Source of the DNA: an uncultured Eubacteriales bacterium
GTDB lineage: Bacteria > Bacillota > Clostridia > Oscillospirales > Acutalibacteraceae
Length of the DNA: 64,000 bases
Direction of reading: 5' to 3'
Assembly: GCA_934463035.1 (NCBI GenBank)
Contig: CAKSIG010000002.1
Location: forward strand, 62,001-126,000
Numbering within the stretch: the stretch's first letter is position 1; every line of letters starts with the position of its first letter. Shown in pieces: positions 60,807 to 64,000 of the stretch. A program made the translations under genes and the position numbers. Below the pieces are notes generated by a model. That model made no database searches. It saw only the letters and a list, made by a program, of their open reading frames with translations, and was not told the origin of the DNA.

Positions 60807-61583
60807 ATGGAAATAGCTATCCCTGTAATTATTGTCGCCGTTATCGGCCTTATTGCGGGCGTGGGACTTTCGCTTGCTTCTAAATTTATGGCGGTTTCTA
60901 CCGATGAAAAACAGGAGAAAATAAGAGCCGCCCTGCCGGGTGCGAACTGCGGCTCCTGCGGATTTTCGGGGTGCGACGGATACGCCGCCGCCGTTGCCGC
61001 GGGTGAAGCCGAGCCTGATAAATGCGCCCCGGGCGGTGAAGCTGCCGCCTCGGCGATAGCCGAAATTCTCGGCGTGAGCGTAAGCACCGTGCCGAAAATA
61101 GCCTTTATAGCCTGCAACGGCAACCGCGATATAACAAAGGAAAAATACAACTACAACGGCGTTATGAGCTGTTCCGCCGCAAATATGCTTCACGGCGGTC
61201 CGCTTGACTGCCGCTACGGCTGTATCGGTTTCGGCGACTGCGTGCGCGCCTGTCCGTTCGGGGCAATAAAATACGAAAACGGCAAGCCTGCCGTCTGCGC
61301 CGATATATGCGTAGGCTGCGGAAACTGCACGGCGGTCTGCCCGAAATCGCTTATATCGCTTATCCCGAAGGATCATAAAACCACCGTAAACTGCTCCAAC
61401 AAAGAAAAAGGCGCGTCGGTGGTCAAGGGTTGCGGAGTATCCTGTATAGCCTGCCGTATGTGCGAAAAGGCGTGCGAGCAGGGCGCAATAAAGGTTGTAG
61501 ACAACCTTGCAACAATTGACGACAGCCTTTGCACGAACTGCGGTAAATGCCGCGAGGTCTGCAAAAGAGGAGTGCTTATTTAA
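60807..61583 (+). CDS. rnfB: Rnf complex subunit RnfB
   Basis: A 258-residue ferredoxin-interacting subunit. One N-terminal helix (residues 4-26) anchors it; the Fe-S domain G-A-N-C-G-S-C-G-F-S-G-C-D-G-Y near 50 is followed by four ferredoxin-type [4Fe-4S] motifs (C-R-Y-G-C-I-G-F-G-D-C, C-V-G-C-G-N-C, C-I-A-C-R-M-C-E-K-A-C and C-T-N-C-G-K-C). It accepts electrons from reduced ferredoxin. ATAGGAGG precedes the ATG. The stop is one base before the following FAD oxidoreductase. Confidence 0.95.
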   Translation: MEIAIPVIIVAVIGLIAGVGLSLASKFMAVSTDEKQEKIRAALPGANCGSCGFSGCDGYAAAVAAGEAEPDKCAPGGEAAASAIAEILGVSVSTVPKIAFIACNGNRDITKEKYNYNGVMSCSAANMLHGGPLDCRYGCIGFGDCVRACPFGAIKYENGKPAVCADICVGCGNCTAVCPKSLISLIPKDHKTTVNCSNKEKGASVVKGCGVSCIACRMCEKACEQGAIKVVDNLATIDDSLCTNCGKCREVCKRGVLI

Positions 61584-61584
61584 A

Positions 61585-62784
61585 ATGGATAATTTTATAA
61601 TTGAACCCGAAAGAAAAACGACCGTACTAAAACAGTATGACACCGTGGTTGCGGGCGGCGGTATTGCAGGAATTTCAGCGGCGCTTGCCGCGGCGAGAAA
61701 CGGTTCAAAGGTTCTGCTTATCGAGCGTGAATTTCTGCTTGGCGGACTTGCAACATTGGGACTTGTCACGATATACTTACCGCTTTGTGACGGACTTGGA
61801 AATCAGGTCAGCTTTGGTATCGCGGAGGAGCTTTTGCGGCTGTCGGTAAAGCACGGCTTTGAAGGTATGCCCTGCCCCGAATGGCTCGGCAGCGGCACAC
61901 CCGAAGAACGCCGCAAAAATCGCTTTCAGATACAGTACAATCCTTATGCGTTCGCTATTGAGGCTGAACAACTGTTGAAACGCGATGGCGTTGATATACT
62001 CTACGGTACGGCAATATGCGACGTTGCCGTAAAGAACGGCAAAATTACCCACGCGATAGCCGAAAACCGTTCAGGCAGATCCGCAATAGCGGTAAATAAT
62101 GTTATTGACTCAACCGGTGACGCGGCAATTTGCCGTTTAAGCGGCGAAAACACAGTTGTTTTCAAGCAAGGCAATGTGCCTGCTTCGTGGTGCTATGTTA
62201 CCGAAAACGGCACAAACAACCTTAAAATGCTGGGGTTCAGCGACATTCCCGATTCGCAAAAGACCGAAGCACAGCTAAAAGATTCCAAGAAGTCGCTTAG
62301 GTTCACAGGGCTTGATGCCGATGAGCTTACCGAGCTTACCTTGTATTCACACGCCACACTGCTTAACGATTTTTTGAAAGGTGGAAACCTTTCTCCGAAA
62401 AGGACAATTTCAACAATCGCCACCATACCGCAAATAAGAATGACCCGCCGTATAGACGGTGTATACACTCAAAACGACGACGAAATGCACCGCAAATATA
62501 AAGACAGCGTGGGTATGTTCTCTGACTGGCGAAAAGCGGGCCCTGTTTATGAATTGCCGTTTACTTCACTATACGGCAGTAAAATATCCAACCTGATAAC
62601 AGCAGGCAGATGTATTTCTGTTACCGACGCTATGTGGGATATAACGAGGGTGATACCCGTCTGTGCGGTATCAGGTCAAGCGGCAGGCACCGCGGCGGCA
62701 ATTACCGACGATTTTTCAAGCACGGATATTGAAAAACTTCAAAGCATACTAACACAAAACGGCGTAATGCTTCACGAAAATTAG
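61585..62784 (+). CDS. FAD-dependent oxidoreductase in the rnf operon
   Basis: A 399-residue flavoenzyme. V-A-G-G-G-I-A-G-I-S-A-A-L-A-A-A near residues 19-34 is the FAD-binding Rossmann motif, E-R-E-F the adenine-ribose acid, and G-R-C-I-S-V-T-D-A-M-W-D near 343 the second FAD motif; this fits the PF12831 family. It follows rnfB by one base, with AAAGAGGAG as its site, so it is read as the seventh gene of the operon. The substrate is unknown. Members of the family act on sugars or on keto groups; placement next to Rnf suggests a redox partner, which is inferred. Confidence 0.8.
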   Translation: MDNFIIEPERKTTVLKQYDTVVAGGGIAGISAALAAARNGSKVLLIEREFLLGGLATLGLVTIYLPLCDGLGNQVSFGIAEELLRLSVKHGFEGMPCPEWLGSGTPEERRKNRFQIQYNPYAFAIEAEQLLKRDGVDILYGTAICDVAVKNGKITHAIAENRSGRSAIAVNNVIDSTGDAAICRLSGENTVVFKQGNVPASWCYVTENGTNNLKMLGFSDIPDSQKTEAQLKDSKKSLRFTGLDADELTELTLYSHATLLNDFLKGGNLSPKRTISTIATIPQIRMTRRIDGVYTQNDDEMHRKYKDSVGMFSDWRKAGPVYELPFTSLYGSKISNLITAGRCISVTDAMWDITRVIPVCAVSGQAAGTAAAITDDFSSTDIEKLQSILTQNGVMLHEN

Positions 62785-62798
62785 ATATTAAAAACGGC

Positions 62799-62830
62799 AA
62801 TCCCCGATGATCTTTCGATCATCGGGGATT
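62799..62830. terminator. Bidirectional terminator after the rnf operon
   Basis: Perfect 14-base arms beginning AATCCCCGATGATC around TTTC, placed between the plus-strand FAD gene and the minus-strand peptide operon. Confidence 0.88.
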
Positions 62831-62845
62831 ACAGCATATAATCAC

Positions 62846-62968
62846 TTATTTACGCCATATCGGATAATGTTCATCATCCAACGGAGCGTCAATAGCACTA
62901 ATATCCGCCAAGGGTTCTTTTTCTTCTATTTCGCTTATGAAGACCCTCGGCTTTAAATATTTCTTCAT
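62846..62968 (-). CDS. 40-residue peptide with MKKY start and HYPIWRK tail
   Basis: The frame begins MKKYLKPRVFISEIEEKE and ends DDEHYPIWRK. It is acidic in the middle, lacks a signal peptide, and is the last gene of the minus-strand operon, 10 bases after the lipoprotein stop. The AGGT overlapping that stop is its only ribosome binding site, so coupled translation is expected. Its N-terminus (MKKY-x-x-P) matches that of the 45-residue peptide upstream, and its C-terminus (HY-x-I-WR) matches the end of the lipoprotein. No known family recognised; a RiPP-like precursor or export tag are possible. Confidence 0.6.
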   Translation of the reverse strand: MKKYLKPRVFISEIEEKEPLADISAIDAPLDDEHYPIWRK

Positions 62969-62978
62969 ATTTTTTTAC

Positions 62979-63344
62979 CTAACGCCATACTTCGTAATGG
63001 TCGGATTCCGACGAACTGCCTGACGAGGAATCTTCGGACTTTGAACCGCTTTCGGTTGTTTTACTGCTTTCAGCAGCCGCCGAATCATTACCGTCAAGAT
63101 TTACTTCGTCGTGTACCGTATTACCTTGCGATGGCTTTGTCTTATTTTGCTTAACCGCCTGTTCGGAGCTGGTATAAGACGAGCTGTCCGAGCTGTTCTC
63201 ATCTTCGGCTGTTTCACCGCTTTGCGAGGAAACGGCGGGTGATGACGAGCTTTCGGAACTGTCGGTCTTGCCGCTTTTCTTTCCGCACGCGGTAATGCAA
63301 AATGCCAACAGCAAAACGCATAATAAAGTAATTATCTTTCTCAT
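62979..63344 (-). CDS. Ser/Glu-rich lipoprotein with HYEVWR tail
   Basis: A 121-residue exported lipoprotein. The start at 63344 (MRKIITLLCVLLLAFCITACG) gives a textbook signal peptide with the L-x-x-C lipobox (I-T-A-C, cysteine at 20); a longer in-frame start nine codons upstream would spoil it. The mature part is low-complexity Ser, Glu, Asp and Thr, likely an extended wall-spanning stalk, and ends SDHYEVWR. No catalytic domain is visible. The C-terminal HY-x-V-WR resembles the 40-residue peptide encoded next. Confidence 0.75.
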   Translation of the reverse strand: MRKIITLLCVLLLAFCITACGKKSGKTDSSESSSSPAVSSQSGETAEDENSSDSSSYTSSEQAVKQNKTKPSQGNTVHDEVNLDGNDSAAAESSKTTESGSKSEDSSSGSSSESDHYEVWR

Positions 63345-63409
63345 ATCAATCTCCGTTCCGATATCCTGCACCGTTCCCGAATTGAAAACGGCGCAGGATA
63401 TTCATTTTG

Positions 63410-63547
63410 TTAGTCATCAATATCGGGATCTAAGGGACCGTTGTTGCCTATGCCTGATATATTAACATTGTCGTCAATAATATTAGCGATAGTGCTGTCT
63501 GCCTTGAAATCACAGAAGGTTATTTCGGGGAAAATATATTTTTTCAT
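63410..63547 (-). CDS. 45-residue peptide with MKKY start and Asp/Gly-rich tail
   Basis: The frame begins MKKYIFPEITFCDFKADS and ends GPLDPDIDD. GGAGG sits eight bases before the ATG, stronger than most sites nearby, so it is probably translated. One cysteine at residue 12 is the only one. It lies 15 bases after the surface protein stop and 65 before the lipoprotein. The MKKY-x-x-P start is shared with the 40-residue peptide; the remainder differs. Function unknown. Such short acidic MKKY proteins could be peptide precursors. Confidence 0.6.
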   Translation of the reverse strand: MKKYIFPEITFCDFKADSTIANIIDDNVNISGIGNNGPLDPDIDD

Positions 63548-63562
63548 TTTAAAACCTCCTAA

Positions 63563-64000
63563 TTAAGCATTGTAATCCCTGTTTGCATAAATGAATGCCA
63601 ACAAATGATCTTCGTTCTTGTGTGTTGCGTCAAATGAAGCCTCGGCATTGGACTTTCCGTTTATTGCCGCGTTGATATTTGCTTCAACATAATTAACAGC
63701 CGTATTGTCGGAAAGGGTGTAGTCTGCCGCTACATTACCGCTTGCGATAACATCGGCAGCCATATCCTTAGCATAGCCGTAAACAGACTTAGCGATCTGC
63801 TCTGAATAAACGTAAATAGCATCGCCGGCTTTATTAACGTACTTAACATAAGCACGTGCGGAGAACTTCTTGCCCGAATTTCCTGCAACAGCCGATCTGT
63901 TTATAGTTACTGTATAGGTGAAATCGGTATCCTCGCCTACCTCGTGGTAGAGGTTTGTGACATTAGCGTTTTCAACGTCTGCGGTCATAGGCTGTGTCTC
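63563..64000 (-). CDS. Partial surface or secreted protein, C-terminal end
   Basis: Open to the window edge (no start reached), 145 residues seen, ending YANRDYNA. The stretch with F-S-A-R-A-Y-V-K-Y-V-N-K and Y-S-E-Q-I-A-K-S-V-Y-G-Y-A-K resembles the repeated beta-sandwich and tail modules found in large secreted Clostridial proteins. No wall-anchor LPxTG motif is present in the part seen. It is the first visible gene of the minus-strand peptide/lipoprotein operon. Confidence 0.6.
   Translation of the reverse strand, partial: ETQPMTADVENANVTNLYHEVGEDTDFTYTVTINRSAVAGNSGKKFSARAYVKYVNKAGDAIYVYSEQIAKSVYGYAKDMAADVIASGNVAADYTLSDNTAVNYVEANINAAINGKSNAEASFDATHKNEDHLLAFIYANRDYNA

Noticed and set aside
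60684..61769. A 361-codon minus-strand frame opposite rnfA-rnfB
   Set aside because: Shadow of GC-rich cysteine codons of rnfB; overlaps three real genes and shows no family features.

Overview
The window looks like the chromosome of a low-to-mid GC, spore-forming, glycan-degrading Clostridium-class Firmicute, most likely a gut Oscillospirales/Ruminococcaceae relative. The evidence is an alpha/beta-type small acid-soluble spore protein, an Rnf complex in the order C-D-G-E-A-B, GTP-type PEP carboxykinase, many strong AGGAGG-like ribosome binding sites with occasional TTG/GTG starts, and several host- or plant-glycan loci, each next to its own AraC-type regulator. No prophage, insertion sequence or CRISPR array was seen. 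The assignment rests on gene content read by eye, not on a database search.

Layout. 1-13.9 kb is a run of regulator/transporter pairs: TetR end plus DUF998, LysR with a hydrolase and a divergent MATE pump, TetR with a divergent giant MMPL pump, a cation/proton antiporter behind a probable fluoride riboswitch, a PnuC-type transporter behind an attenuator-like leader, HxlR and cupin, AraC/GyrI, TfoX and MFS. 13.9-20.4 kb is an amino-sugar/beta-glycan block: SASA esterase, GH20 hexosaminidase, two tRNAs followed by a duplicated tRNA-Trp tail, and a GH94 phosphorylase. 20.5-27.9 kb holds a GH25 lysozyme-like surface enzyme, a large unknown double-HTH protein, DUF378, the spore protein, an AgrC/AgrA-like two-component pair with a divergent 14-residue amphipathic micropeptide, an XRE regulator and a zinc-ribbon protein.

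27.9-37.3 kb is a fucoside/beta-glucoside block: unknown GH-like protein, GH95 alpha-fucosidase, AraC, domain-swapped GH3, esterase, amidohydrolase. 37.4-42.4 kb is pckG and an iron-uptake feoA-feoA-feoB operon with three identical-arm operators. 42.5-55 kb is sugar-acid and deoxysugar catabolism: AraC with L-fucose isomerase, hydrolase and fuculose-phosphate-type aldolase; SGNH and serine hydrolases with AraC; and an operon of enolase-superfamily dehydratase, RraA-type aldolase, beta-propeller lactonase and SDR dehydrogenase with a divergent AraC. Together these four would make a complete non-phosphorylating sugar oxidation route beside the isomerase/aldolase route.

55-62.8 kb has a glycosyltransferase under two large palindromes with a divergent XRE repressor, then the Rnf operon ending in a FAD oxidoreductase. 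62.8-64 kb, on the minus strand, is the tail of an exported protein operon: a partial surface protein, a 45-residue peptide, a lipoprotein and a 40-residue peptide, the last two sharing a C-terminal HY-x-(I/V)-WR tail.

The strongest leads for something undescribed are the agr-linked micropeptide, the terminal peptide/lipoprotein operon, the four-enzyme aldonate operon, the duplicated tRNA-Trp tail with its hairpin insert, and the pnuC attenuator leader.
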